Shown: positions 6,929 through 15,285 of the stretch, piece after piece | Position numbering within the stretch: position 1 is the first letter of the stretch | How the letters are laid out: each line of letters starts with the position of its first letter | NCBI GenBank assembly: GCA_016710645.1 | Contig: JADJVI010000060.1 | Coordinates: 1 to 20,447, forward strand | Source of the DNA: Actinomycetales bacterium | GTDB lineage: Bacteria > Actinomycetota > Actinomycetes > Actinomycetales > Dermatophilaceae | DNA: 20,447 bases | Direction of reading: 5' to 3' | Program-made: the position numbers and the translations under genes | The notes under the pieces: model-generated | The model's database searches: none | Told to the model about the DNA's origin: nothing | Seen by the model: only the letters and a program-made list of their open reading frames with translations

Positions 6929-9216
6929 CGCAGCAGACGCAGCCCTCTCCGCCGCCGCCCGCCCCAGAGGCGCCCCTCCCCCCTGACGCGCAACCTTCGT
7001 CAGGCGATCAACAAACCGCTCTCGTCGTCACCGGCATGACCTGCGCCTCCTGCTCGGCGCGGATCGAGAAGAAGCTCGGCAAGATCGACGGCGTCACCGC
7101 CGCGGTCAACTACGCCACCGGCAAAGCCTTTGTGCGACACCCGGATTCGGTGACCGTCGAGCAACTGCTCGCTACGGTCGACGCCAGCGGGTATGCCGCG
7201 ACGCTCGCTCCCGATCGAGACCTCACCGCCGCGGCCGACCCCACCGCCACCGACCCGGAAGCCGAGCACACGGCATACCTCTGGCGTCGCCTGCTGGTGG
7301 CCCTCGTCCTCACCGTGCCCGTCGTCGCCATCTCGATGGTGCCGGCGCTGCAGTTCGCCGGGTGGCCGTGGGTGGTGCTCGCGCTGACCACGCCGGTCGT
7401 GGCGTGGTGCGCCTGGCCGTTCCATCGCGCGGCGGCGGTCAACGCCCGGCATGGCGCGACGACGATGGACACGCTGGTGTCTGGGGGCATCCTCGCGTCG
7501 TACCTGTGGTCGGTGTGGATGCTCGGGCAGCACGGCGAGCACGGGCATTACTACCTCGAGACCGCGGCGGCGATCACGACCTTCCTGCTCATCGGCCGGT
7601 ATGCCGAGGCGCGGGCCAAGCGGCGCTCCGGCGCGGCGCTGCGGGCGCTGTTCGACCTCGGGGCCAAGGACGTCGCGGTGGTGCGATCAGGGGTCGAGAT
7701 CCGCATCCCGGCAGGTGAACTCCTCGTCGGCGACGAGTTCGTCGTCCGAGCCGGCGAGAAGGTCGCCACCGATGGCGTTGTGGTGCAAGGAAATTCGGCG
7801 GTCGACGCATCCCTGTTGACCGGTGAGGCGGTGCCGGTCGAAGTCGGCGTCGGCGATCCAGTCGTCGGCGCGACGGTCAACACCGCCGGCCGTCTCGTCG
7901 TCCGCGCGACGAGGGTCGGCGGCGACACCCAACTCGCCCAGATGGCCCGCCTGGTCGAGTCGGCGCAATCGGGCAAGGCCCAGGTGCAGCGCCTTGCCGA
8001 CCGGGTCTCGGGCATTTTCGTCCCTGTCGTCATCGTCCTGGCGCTGGTCACCCTCGCAGGCTGGCTGCTCACCGGCCACACCGCCGAGCAGGCCTTCACC
8101 GCCGCCGTCGCAGTCTTGGTCATCGCGTGCCCCTGCGCGCTCGGATTGGCCACTCCCACAGCGCTTTTGGTCGGCACCGGACGCGGCGCCCAACTCGGTA
8201 TCCTCATCAAGGGCCCCGAAGTCCTGGAGTCCACCCGCCGCGTCGACACCGTCGTGCTCGACAAGACCGGCACGGTCACCTCCGGTCAGATGGCCGTCAC
8301 CGATGTGTATGCCGGGCCCGGCGCCTTCGAGGGTCAGATCCTCATGCGCGCCGCCGCGGTCGAGGCGGGTTCGACTCATCCGATCGCCAAGGCCGTGGTC
8401 ACCGCAGCGACCCTGGAGCAGTCCACCCAGCGGACGGCACGGCATACCGTCACTGCCACCGACTTCCGCGACACCCCGGGTCGCGGGGTCAGCGCTGCGA
8501 TCGCTGGGTCGCTCGTGTCGGTCGGCACGCTCGCGTGGCTCACCAGCCCAGAGCAGGGGTATGCCGTCCCTGACCCCACGCTCGCCGCGGCTGCCGAGCG
8601 GGCCATGGCCGCGGGTCAGACCTGTGTCTGGGTCGCGTGGGGTGAGCAGATCAAGGGACTCATCACCGTCGCCGACACCCTCAAGCCCACCTCGCCGGCG
8701 GCTGTCGCGGCCTTCCGGGAGCTGGGGCTCACGCCGATGCTGCTCACCGGCGACAACGCGGCGGCGGCTGGTGCGGCGGCCGCATCGACCGGGATCGCCC
8801 GCGAGGACGTACTGGCCGAGGTGCTCCCGGCCGAGAAGGTCGCCGAGGTCGTCCGTCTGCAACAGCAGGGCCGGGTCGTCGCGATGGTCGGAGACGGAGT
8901 CAACGACGCGGCGGCGCTCGCGCAGGCCGACCTCGGGATCGCCATGGGGTCCGGCAGCGACGTCGCGATCGAGGCGTCTGACCTCACCGTCGTGCGCGGT
9001 GACCTCATGGCTGCCGTCGACGCGGTGCGGCTCAGTCGGGCGACACTGCGGACGATCAAGGGCAACCTGTTTTGGGCCTTTGCTTACAACGTCGCGGCCA
9101 TCCCGCTGGCGGCCTTCGGGCTGTTGACCCCGATGATCGCGGGTGCTGCGATGGCGTTCTCGTCGGTCTTCGTCGTCACCAATTCGCTGCGCCTGCGCCG
9201 CTTCCAGCCTCGCTGA
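6925..9216 (+). CDS. copA: Cu+-exporting P1B-type ATPase CopA
   Basis: This 763-residue pump couples ATP hydrolysis to export of Cu+ across the cytoplasmic membrane. After a proline-rich leader comes one HMA domain with GMTCASC at 37-43. It is followed by about eight membrane segments, the actuator loop TGE at 299-301, and the membrane metal site CPC at 402-404 in IACPCALGLATP. The phosphorylated aspartate is D446 in DKTGT, the nucleotide-domain HP motif has H485, and GDGVND is at 656-661. The last helices carry AYN and MAFSS, matching the Cu+/Ag+ subgroup (P1B-1). The length is normal and the frame unbroken. It overlaps copZ by four bases and is clearly one operon with it. A short gap separates it from the following lipoprotein gene, which may or may not be cotranscribed. 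Confidence 0.95.
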   Translation: MTQQTQPSPPPPAPEAPLPPDAQPSSGDQQTALVVTGMTCASCSARIEKKLGKIDGVTAAVNYATGKAFVRHPDSVTVEQLLATVDASGYAATLAPDRDLTAAADPTATDPEAEHTAYLWRRLLVALVLTVPVVAISMVPALQFAGWPWVVLALTTPVVAWCAWPFHRAAAVNARHGATTMDTLVSGGILASYLWSVWMLGQHGEHGHYYLETAAAITTFLLIGRYAEARAKRRSGAALRALFDLGAKDVAVVRSGVEIRIPAGELLVGDEFVVRAGEKVATDGVVVQGNSAVDASLLTGEAVPVEVGVGDPVVGATVNTAGRLVVRATRVGGDTQLAQMARLVESAQSGKAQVQRLADRVSGIFVPVVIVLALVTLAGWLLTGHTAEQAFTAAVAVLVIACPCALGLATPTALLVGTGRGAQLGILIKGPEVLESTRRVDTVVLDKTGTVTSGQMAVTDVYAGPGAFEGQILMRAAAVEAGSTHPIAKAVVTAATLEQSTQRTARHTVTATDFRDTPGRGVSAAIAGSLVSVGTLAWLTSPEQGYAVPDPTLAAAAERAMAAGQTCVWVAWGEQIKGLITVADTLKPTSPAAVAAFRELGLTPMLLTGDNAAAAGAAAASTGIAREDVLAEVLPAEKVAEVVRLQQQGRVVAMVGDGVNDAAALAQADLGIAMGSGSDVAIEASDLTVVRGDLMAAVDAVRLSRATLRTIKGNLFWAFAYNVAAIPLAAFGLLTPMIAGAAMAFSSVFVVTNSLRLRRFQPR

Positions 9217-9244
9217 GTTCAGGTTGGGCGGTTAGCCTCGGGAG

Positions 9245-9739
9245 ATGATGCGGCGCAACGGGGCAGTGGGGCTGTCACTCGGGTTGTCGGTCTGGCTGTG
9301 CCTCTGGGCGGTCGTCTTGTCCGGTTGCGCCGCGGCCGGCTCGGGAGCGACCCCACCCACTGACCCGCTCGACCCGACGGCACTGCGGTCCGATCTGCGC
9401 TCCGCCGCCGCGAGCGCGTCCACAGCCTCGTCGTCCCGGCGCCCGACGGTGCCAGTGGTGCCGCAGCCCACGGTCACCGGCGTCGACCCGAGTCTGGCGA
9501 GCTATGTCGACATCGCCCGGGCGGATCTGTCGAAACGGCTCGCGGTCGACCCCAGCGCCATCGAGGTGACAGCCGCCGGATCGGTGACCTGGACCAACTC
9601 GGCACTCGGCTGTCCGGCCCCAGGCATGTCCTATATCGACGAGGTCATCGACGGTGCACTGGTGATCCTGCGATCGGGCGGGCAGGAGTATCGCTACCAC
9701 GCAGGCGGCGCCAGAGGACCCTTCCTCTGCGCCCGGTAG
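9245..9739 (+). CDS. Small secreted lipoprotein of unknown function
   Basis: The predicted protein has 164 residues. It has a hydrophobic signal segment ending in the lipobox LSGC, so it is probably anchored outside the membrane. A low-complexity Ala/Ser/Thr/Pro stretch covers about residues 45-75. The globular C-terminal part reads ARADLSKRLAVDPSAIEV, then TWTNSALGCPAPGMSY, then GQEYRYHAGG and FLCAR, with two cysteines that could form a disulfide. I recognise this C-terminal pattern from conserved hypothetical actinobacterial secreted proteins but know no activity. The start is ATG 9245 or ATG 9248; GGGAG directly precedes both and suits the second slightly better. It begins 28 bases after copA, so cotranscription with the copper operon is possible but unproven. 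Confidence 0.8.
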   Translation: MMRRNGAVGLSLGLSVWLCLWAVVLSGCAAAGSGATPPTDPLDPTALRSDLRSAAASASTASSSRRPTVPVVPQPTVTGVDPSLASYVDIARADLSKRLAVDPSAIEVTAAGSVTWTNSALGCPAPGMSYIDEVIDGALVILRSGGQEYRYHAGGARGPFLCAR

Positions 9740-9799
9740 GGGAGCGGACGGCATACGAAATCTGCTCGACCCGGTGAGGCGAGCGGACGGCATACGAAA
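9732..9799. repeat. Imperfect tandem repeat after the lipoprotein gene
   Basis: The 19-mer GAGCGGACGGCATACGAAA occurs at 9742-9760 and again at 9781-9799, a period of 39 bases. The similarity extends left through CCCGGT(G)AGG in both copies. The first copy begins in the last codons and stop of the lipoprotein gene. Both copies include the GGCATAC word that is abundant in the left half of the window. Confidence 0.7.
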
Positions 9800-9916
9800 C
9801 GCTTGCATCCCGCGACCTGGCACCGGCGTCCCATTTCTCCCCTAGCCATCTCGATAGACGCCGGTTATCGTCGGCCGGGAGCCGCGTCTGAGCGCGGCCA
9901 GTCTCTGGGAGGCAGT

Positions 9917-10186
9917 GTGAACAGACGAAGGGTCGCTCAGGTCGCGGTCGCGGCATTGGTGGCAACACCCCTGGTAGGGCTGGTCGGAGGGGCTCCCGCA
10001 AACGCCGCGGGCCGCACGTCCCCCTACATCGTGGTGATGAAGGCTGACCCCTTGGTGCGCAGCGTGGCACCTGTCGAGATGCAGCGAACATTGCAAAGTC
10101 GCCCGACTATTGCGGCAATAACGCGCAGAACGCCCAAGCTCTTGGAGGCCAAACGTGCCGTTATGGACGGTCGACGCCCCTGGTAG
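9917..10186 (+). pseudogene. 5' fragment of a subtilase (S8) gene: signal peptide and start of I9 propeptide
   Basis: GGGAGG precedes GTG 9917 by four bases. The frame encodes only 89 residues. The beginning is a clean secretion signal: MNRRR, a hydrophobic core VAQVAVAALVATPLVGLV, and a cleavage site like APANAA. It is followed by SPYIVVMKADPLVRSV, the typical first strand of the inhibitor-I9 propeptide that precedes secreted subtilases. After about position 10,075 the base composition drops and similarity fades; the frame ends in RRPW and TAG with no protease domain. A decayed subtilase body in the same direction begins near 19,110. The two could be one gene split by the DNA between them, or two neighbouring paralogues. 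A short independent secreted peptide is unlikely. Confidence 0.65.
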
Positions 10187-10480
10187 TGCAGCCCATGTGA
10201 TCTCACGAACCCCGCAGTCTCGCCCTCATGCCGATGACCGCGAGTCGTGTTGTCTGGTCGGCCTGCACTGGATCTTGACTAAGCAGCCTGTCGGCTCGTT
10301 GTTGGAGGAATGGGCACGGACCCGAGCACTGCCCACACGCCGCGAGCCGGCACCCGTCTGGGTGCCTCCAGCCCTGAGTGCGTCTTGTGAGTCGCAGGGG
10401 CTGCGCTGGCGCAGTTGGCCGAGTCAGGCCGTGCGGCTGCGGAGGTGAGGCGATCCCCGGAGGCGAGTGTTGGAGATTGG
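10187..10480. other. Junction region without a recognisable gene
   Basis: This stretch of about 290 bases lies between the broken subtilase start and the 3' end of the leftward histidine kinase gene. It is less GC-rich than the flanking coding DNA. Open frames of up to 97 codons exist on the top strand (10155-10448), but neither strand gives a product I recognise and no transposase motif is visible. It probably contains the left edge of the copper island. Confidence 0.4.
10349..10366 (-). terminator. Hairpin downstream of the histidine kinase gene
   Basis: GGCACCC at 10349-10355 and GGGTGCC at 10360-10366 pair perfectly around a four-base loop. It lies about 115 bases past the stop of the leftward kinase gene and is the first clear hairpin there. 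No T-tract follows, so this is a moderate call. Confidence 0.4.
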
Positions 10481-11599
10481 CTAACGCCCAAGGAGTGGGA
10501 GGGTGAATATGAGTCGTGTGCCTTCTCCGTGGCCGTCACTGTTGGCGGTGAGGCTGCCGTGGTGGGCGTCGATGAGTGCTTTGCTGATGGTCAGCCCGAT
10601 GCCTGAACCTGTGCGGTCGCGGGTGCGGGCGGCGTCACCTCGATAGAACCGTTCGAAGGCGTGCTCGAGTTGTTCGGGGGTCATTCCGTCTCCGTCGTCG
10701 ATCACGGAGATTGCCGCTTCTTCACCTTGGCGGTTGGCGGCCAGGATGACGGTTCCTCCTGGGGGGGTGTGGCGGAGTGCATTGGTGAGGAGGTTGGTCA
10801 GGACCTGTCCGATGCGGTTGCGGTCGACGTGGACTTCGAGCCCTGTGGCCGTTGGTGGCTCGACGACGAGGTTGACCCCCTTGGCGGCAAAGGCGTCACG
10901 CATGCCCTCGTGGGCCGCCCAGAGAAGATCCGTGACGTGGTGTGGGCGGAGGTCGAGCGCGAGGCGGCCCTCCTCGGCCGTGGAGACCTCGTCGATGTCG
11001 TCGGCGAGCCGCGCCAGCCGGCGGGTTTGCTCTCCTAACGCCGCGCGAGATTCGGGCCCAAGATCGGCGACACCGTCGTGGAGCCCTTCGTGGTAGGCGC
11101 TCAGGGTCGCGATCGGTGTGCGGAGTTCGTGCGCGAGGTCTGACAGCATCCGTCGGCGGGTGTCCTCGATGCCTTCGAGCCTGCTGGCCATCGTGTTGAA
11201 CGCGGCTGCGAGGGTTTCCAGTTCGGTGCCTGAGGCGATGGTCGGCACGCGCGTGGAGTAGTGCCCACGGGTGAGTTCCTTTGCAGCAGTGGTCACCTGT
11301 TCGAGAGGGCGGCGGAGCCGTCGGGTGAGGAACCATGTCACCGCGCCGGCAGCGAGCAGCGAGATCAGCAGACCGACCCCGACGGAGATCAAGGACGCAT
11401 CGCGGTAGGCCATCTCGATGTGGACGAGCTCAGGGGAGTTCTGTTGGTGGCCGGCCTCGACGAGGTGCTGGTGGAAGATGGGTGGGCCGATCACGGTGGC
11501 AACCAGGCCGACAGTGAGGGCACCGGCGACCAGCACGATGGCCTGTCCGGCCAATAGTCGGGTCGCCAGCCCAGCGCTGTTTGTGCGCGCTGGTGCCAT
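10481..11599 (-). CDS. Sensor histidine kinase of a copper-type two-component system
   Basis: The protein has 372 residues from ATG 11599, which shares its A with the response regulator stop (TGATG); a GTG directly before it is also possible. Two membrane helices (about residues 17-40 and 70-92) enclose a short outside loop of about 30 residues, far shorter than the sensor domain of Escherichia coli CusS. The loop has several histidines and a methionine (FHQHLVEAGH, HIEM). A HAMP linker follows, then the phospho-acceptor H157 in SDLAHELRTP. The ATPase part shows the N box (LTNLLTNALRHTPPGG), the G1 box VIDDGDGMT, an F box FERFYRGD and a G2 box GSGIGL. All kinase motifs are intact. The divergent oxidase and ATPase genes suggest it senses periplasm-equivalent copper or silver. 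The signal itself is inferred from context. Confidence 0.9.
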   Translation of the reverse strand: MAPARTNSAGLATRLLAGQAIVLVAGALTVGLVATVIGPPIFHQHLVEAGHQQNSPELVHIEMAYRDASLISVGVGLLISLLAAGAVTWFLTRRLRRPLEQVTTAAKELTRGHYSTRVPTIASGTELETLAAAFNTMASRLEGIEDTRRRMLSDLAHELRTPIATLSAYHEGLHDGVADLGPESRAALGEQTRRLARLADDIDEVSTAEEGRLALDLRPHHVTDLLWAAHEGMRDAFAAKGVNLVVEPPTATGLEVHVDRNRIGQVLTNLLTNALRHTPPGGTVILAANRQGEEAAISVIDDGDGMTPEQLEHAFERFYRGDAARTRDRTGSGIGLTISKALIDAHHGSLTANSDGHGEGTRLIFTLPLLGR

Positions 11600-12320
11600 C
11601 ACCCTTGTCCCATCCGGTACCCGACGCCTCGGACTGTGGTGATGTATCTGCCGGTTTCGGGGTCGTCGCCGAGTTTGCGGCGCAGGTGAGCGACGTGAAC
11701 ATCGACGAGGTGCTCGTCGCCGACCCAGTCCGGCCCCAGATGTCGTCGATGAGCTGGCGCCGGGAGAAAGCCATCGATGGACGGCGCGTCAAAGCCATGA
11801 GCAGGTCCCGTTCGGTGGGGGTCAGGGCCACCTCGACGTCGCGCAGGTGCACACGCTGGCCGTCCGGGTCGACACGTAGTGCACCGAACACCCTGGTCGG
11901 TTCACTACGGGCGGTCCCGGAGGCGGTGGTGGATCCGGTGCGGGGTCGTCGCAGTACCGCTTGGACTCGTGCGACCAGTTCGCGGACGCTGAACGGTTTG
12001 GTGATGTAGTCGTCCGCGCCGACGGACAACCCGATGAGGGTGTCGATCTCGTCCTTTCGGGCGGTGACGACGATGACGTAGCAGTCGGTGAAGGTGCGAA
12101 GCTGCCGGCACACTTCGATGCCGTCCAGCCCGGGGAGCCCCAGGTCCAGGATCACGACATCGGGCGCTAGGTCACGCGCGGCTTGGACACCGTCCGGGCC
12201 GGTGTGGACCACGCTGGAGTCATACCCGGCGCGGGACATGTAGGCGGCGATCATTCCGGCCAGCGTTGTTTCGTCCTCGATGATCAGGACTCGAGCGCCC
12301 GATGGTGGTGTCGTGCTCAC
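11599..12320 (-). pseudogene. OmpR/CusR-type response regulator, interrupted by one frameshift
   Basis: From GTG 12320 the frame gives a receiver domain with the phospho-acceptor D59 in VVILDLGLPGLDG, the conserved T of VVTARKD, and K108 in DYITKPF. It continues into a winged-helix output domain (LTPTERDLLMALTRRP, RRQLIDDIWG). At 11731-11736 one C is missing on the coding strand (GGCCGG where GGCCCGG is expected). The continuation in the next frame is perfect for the family: DWVGDEHLVDVHVAHLRRKL, then TTVRGVGYRMGQG and a stop overlapping the kinase start. Restoring one base gives 240 residues, the normal length. If the deletion is real, the DNA-binding wing is lost and the protein cannot work normally. 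If it is a sequencing error, this is the intact partner of the kinase and probable activator of the divergent copper genes. Confidence 0.85.
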
Positions 12321-12483
12321 CCTGACAGTGTCCCTGCCCTCCGCCCGTATGCGGGTCTCGCGCACGGCCCGGGAGCAGATCTTCGTCAAACCTCAACCTC
12401 GCCGCGGTCCGGTCTTGAGGGTCGGGTTGCACTGTGGATCGTGACGGTGCAGTGCGCCGCGACGACGGGACGGGAGAGCGCTC
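12321..12483. promoter_or_regulatory. Divergent control region between the response regulator and SHOCT-MCO2 operons
   Basis: Both transcription units of the island start from this gap of about 160 bases. The direct repeat AACCTC-AACCTC at 12389-12400 is the tandem type of site used by OmpR-family regulators; on the other strand it reads GAGGTTGAGGTTTGACG, including a TTGACG that could be a -35 element for the leftward genes. Which sequence the regulator binds is a guess. Confidence 0.3.
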
Positions 12484-12723
12484 ATGATGTGGGGCAACGG
12501 TGCCGGGATGGGCTGGTGGATGTGGCTCGTGATGGGCGGCGGCGCCCTCGGCTTCTGGGTCGTCATTGTGCTGGTGATCCGGGCCCTGCTCCCGGCCGGG
12601 CGCGTCCGGCAGGAATCGACCCGAACGGATCCGCTCACTCTCCTCAAGGAAAGCCTGGCCCGCGGCGAGGTGAGCCTGGAGGAGTACGAACAACGCCGCC
12701 GCCTGATCGTCGACGGCCACTGA
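12484..12723 (+). CDS. Small membrane protein with SHOCT domain
   Basis: The protein has 79 residues. The N-terminal half begins with a Met/Gly/Trp-rich segment (MMWGNGAGMGWWMW) followed by one membrane helix. The C-terminal 28 residues are a SHOCT domain (DPLTLLKESLARGEVSLEEY, then EQRRRLI), a short motif found at the ends of many bacterial membrane proteins and thought to mediate oligomerisation or tethering. A GGGAG ribosome-binding sequence lies about eight bases upstream of two consecutive ATG codons. It is the first gene of the rightward copper operon, 25 bases before MCO2. Small SHOCT proteins of this shape recur in actinobacterial metal-resistance clusters. Its own role is unknown; the methionines may bind copper. 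Confidence 0.85.
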   Translation: MMWGNGAGMGWWMWLVMGGGALGFWVVIVLVIRALLPAGRVRQESTRTDPLTLLKESLARGEVSLEEYEQRRRLIVDGH

Positions 12724-12748
12724 CAGTGACCACCCTCTGAAAGGCATC

Positions 12749-14252
12749 ATGACTTCGTCCCTATTCTCCCGCCGCAACGTCCTCCTCGGCGGGCTCGGCC
12801 TGGCCTCGAGCGCAGCGTTGGCCGCCTGCACCTCCAGTTCGTCGGGGATGGCGGGGATGCCGTCGCGCACCGTCGGCCCCCCGACGCCAGTGTCCCCGTC
12901 ACCGGGACAGAAGGTGCTCGAGAAGACCCTGACGGCCCGGCCGGTCAGCCTTGACCTGGGCGGGCGGACAGTGGCGACGTGGGCCTACGACGGTGCGCTT
13001 CCCGGCCCGTTGGTGCGAGCAACTGCGGGTGACTTCCTGCGACTCACGCTCGACAACCAGCTCCCCCGCAGACACCACGATTCACTGGCACGGCATCCGA
13101 CTGCGCAACGCCGCCGACGGCGTCCCCGGCCTCACCCAGGATCCGGTCAAGACCGGCGGCAAGTTCGTCTACGAGTTCACCGCCCCGGATCCGGGCACCT
13201 ACTTCTTCCACCCCCACGTGGGGGTCCAACTCGACCGCGGCCTGTACGCCCCGATGATCATCGACGACCCCAACGACCCCGGCCGCTATGACGCCGAATG
13301 GGTTGTGGTTCTGGACGACTGGATCGATGGCACCGGCACCACCCCCGACGAGGTGTTGAAGAAGCTGATCGCCGACGGTGGCCCCGCCAACGGAGGCGGC
13401 ATGGGCGGGATGGGTGGCATGGACCACGGATCCATGGGGGGGATGTCGATGGGGACGGGCCGTGGGGTGACGCCGGCGACGTCACCTATCCGCTGTTCCT
13501 GATCAATGGCAAACCCCCGACCGACCCGGACGTGCTGGCCGCCAAACCGGGCCAGACGGTGCGCCTGCGGGTCATCAACGCCGCTTCCGACACCATCTTC
13601 AGCCTGGCCTTAGGTGGGCACCGGCTCACCATCACCCACAGCGACGGGCACGCGGTCCAGCCCACCGAGGTTGGCGCGTTCTATCTTGGGATGGGCGAAC
13701 GGTACGACGCCATCGTCACCCTCGCAGATGGCGCCTTTCCCCCTCGTGGCCCGACCGTTCGGCAAGACCAGCGGCGGGCAGGCCATGGCCCTGGTCCGTA
13801 CCGGCGCCGGCGCTGCTCTCCGGTTGCCGCTGAACCCGAGCGAGCTGGCTGGCCAGGTCCTCATCGGCTCTCAGTTGCGCCCGACCGAAGCCTCGATGCT
13901 GCCGGGCAAGGCGCCGGACGCCACCGTCGACCTGGCCCTGCAAGGCTCGATGAAGCCCTACCAGTGGGGCATGAACGGCGCCAAGTACGGCGAGAACGAG
14001 CCACTGACCGTCAGGGCTGGGCAACGGCTGCGGATCAACGCCACCAACATGACGATGATGACCCACCCGCTGCACCTGCACGGGCACACTTTCGCCCTGC
14101 CCTCGGGGCTGCGCAAGGACACCGTGCTGATGGCGCCCATGCAGTCCTTCGCGATCGACCTCGACGCCGACAACGCTGGCGACTGGATGATCCACTGCCA
14201 CAACATCTACCACGCAGAAGCGGGCATGATGATCGCCCTGGAGTACCGCTGA
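12749..14252 (+). pseudogene. Second multicopper oxidase (MCO2), TAT lipoprotein, with three one-base frameshifts
   Basis: The start ATG 12749 gives a twin-arginine signal (FSRRNVLLGG) and lipobox LAAC. Reading through three frame changes yields a full oxidase of about 500 residues. Copper motifs are all present: IHWHG, FFHPHVG, HPLHLHGH and HCHNIYHAEAGMM. A Met/Gly-rich loop (GGMGGMDHGSMGGMSMG) lies mid-protein as in MCO1. The breaks are one extra C in the run 13063-13067, one missing C near 13460-13461, and one extra T in 13736-13738. Correcting them gives 1503 bases, an exact multiple of three. As it stands the gene would make only a short N-terminal piece. Every break is at a short homopolymer and no motif is lost, so recent decay or sequencing error both fit. 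The function would be Cu+ oxidation outside the membrane, as for MCO1. Its stop overlaps the next start. Confidence 0.85.
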
Positions 14253-15164
14253 TGATCACCACCACCCGACGCCGCATCCTCGTCGTCGGGGCGCACTCGT
14301 GACCACGACGAGCCTGGCCGCGTGTGGCGCCACGACCACCCACCCCACCGCAATACGACGTCCATCGCGGCCCCCACCGCGGCCGCAGGAGGGTCAACCT
14401 CCACAGCATCAGCGGCCAACCAACCGCCGGTCGCGATCACCCACATCCACGCTGTCGCCCGCGACCCCAAGACCGGTGACCTACTCCTGGCCACCCATGA
14501 GGGACTCTTCCGCCACGCTAACGGCGACCTCCTCCAGAACGGACCGGTCATCGACCTGATGGGTTTCACCGTCGCCCCGGACGGCACCTACTACGCCTCC
14601 GGGCACCCCGGCGCCGGCGTCGACCTGCCCCAGCCGGTCGGGCTCATCACCTCCACCGACTCCGGTCGCACGTGGCGCGTCAGCTCTCGAGGCGGCGAGT
14701 CCGACTTCCACGCCCTCACCTCAAGCCCAACCAGCGTGGTCGGCTTCGATGGCACTCTTCGCAGCACCACCGACGGCGAGACCTGGAGCACCCGCACCAT
14801 CCCGGCTGCCCCCCGCACCTTGGCCGCGTCACCGCAAACCGGAGCACTGCTGGCCACCACCGAAACCGGGCTCCTCCACAGCACCGACGACGGCGGCTCC
14901 TGGAAGGGCCTGACCCCACCCGCTACGGCCCTGCTCGCTGCGTGGGCCGACGAGCAAACCATCGTGATCGCCACCGCGAACGGCCAGATCGCGACCAGCA
15001 ACGACACCGGAGCGACCTGGACCCTGCAACCCAAGCGCATCGGAGCTCCACAGGCCCTGTTCGCCCAACGCGGCACCGACGGCCAGATCGAAACCATCCT
15101 CGTCGCCGACGGCGCAGTACTGCGCACCGTCGACGGGGGCGCCACCGTCGAGAAGCTCTTGTGA
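14252..15164 (+). pseudogene. BNR-repeat lipoprotein (F510_1955-type glycosyl hydrolase-like family), two frameshifts near the N-terminus
   Basis: ATG 14252 overlaps the MCO2 stop (TGATG). The signal peptide is split over two frames, MITTTRRRILVVGA and then LVTTTSLAACGATTT. The first break is near 14291-14295 and the second near 14349-14352. Each needs one added base, giving 915 bases and about 304 residues. After that the frame is clean. The mature part has repeated BNR/sialidase-type bladed motifs: STDSGRTW, STTDGETW, STDDGGSW, SNDTGATW and TVDGGAT. It starts with ITHIHAVARDPKTGDLLLAT, the usual opening of this family. The fold is probably a beta-propeller anchored to the membrane. Relatives are often next to multicopper oxidases in copper clusters; the role may be metal binding or protein contact rather than sugar hydrolysis. 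That is inference from context. Confidence 0.75.
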
Positions 15165-15241
15165 AGCCCGCATAGACCTAGACCAGATCTTCACCGAACC
15201 ACGACCCGAGGGCCACATCGACCTCGCAGGCTGAAAGCACC

Positions 15242-15255
15242 CGGGGACAGCCCCG
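15242..15255. other. Small hairpin before the DUF2933-like gene
   Basis: CGGGG and CCCCG pair around ACAG about 30 bases before ATG 15286. It could be a weak terminator after the BNR gene or a leader structure. It is short and weakly supported. Confidence 0.25.
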
Positions 15256-15285
15256 AGCACCGCAACCGAGACCAAGGGAGCAGCC

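Noticed and set aside
10108..10120. 13-base palindrome TATTGCGGCAATA inside the subtilase fragment
   Set aside because: It could be an element end or recombination site, but it has no partner at the other side of the island.
10155..10448. 97-codon open frame between the subtilase fragment and the kinase
   Set aside because: No ribosome-binding site or recognisable domain, and it overlaps the end of the subtilase fragment.
15170..15231. Short in-frame peptide reading IDLDQIFTEPRPEGHIDLAG after the BNR gene
   Set aside because: Coding-like but too short, with no start codon or ribosome-binding site; possibly a scrap of another gene.
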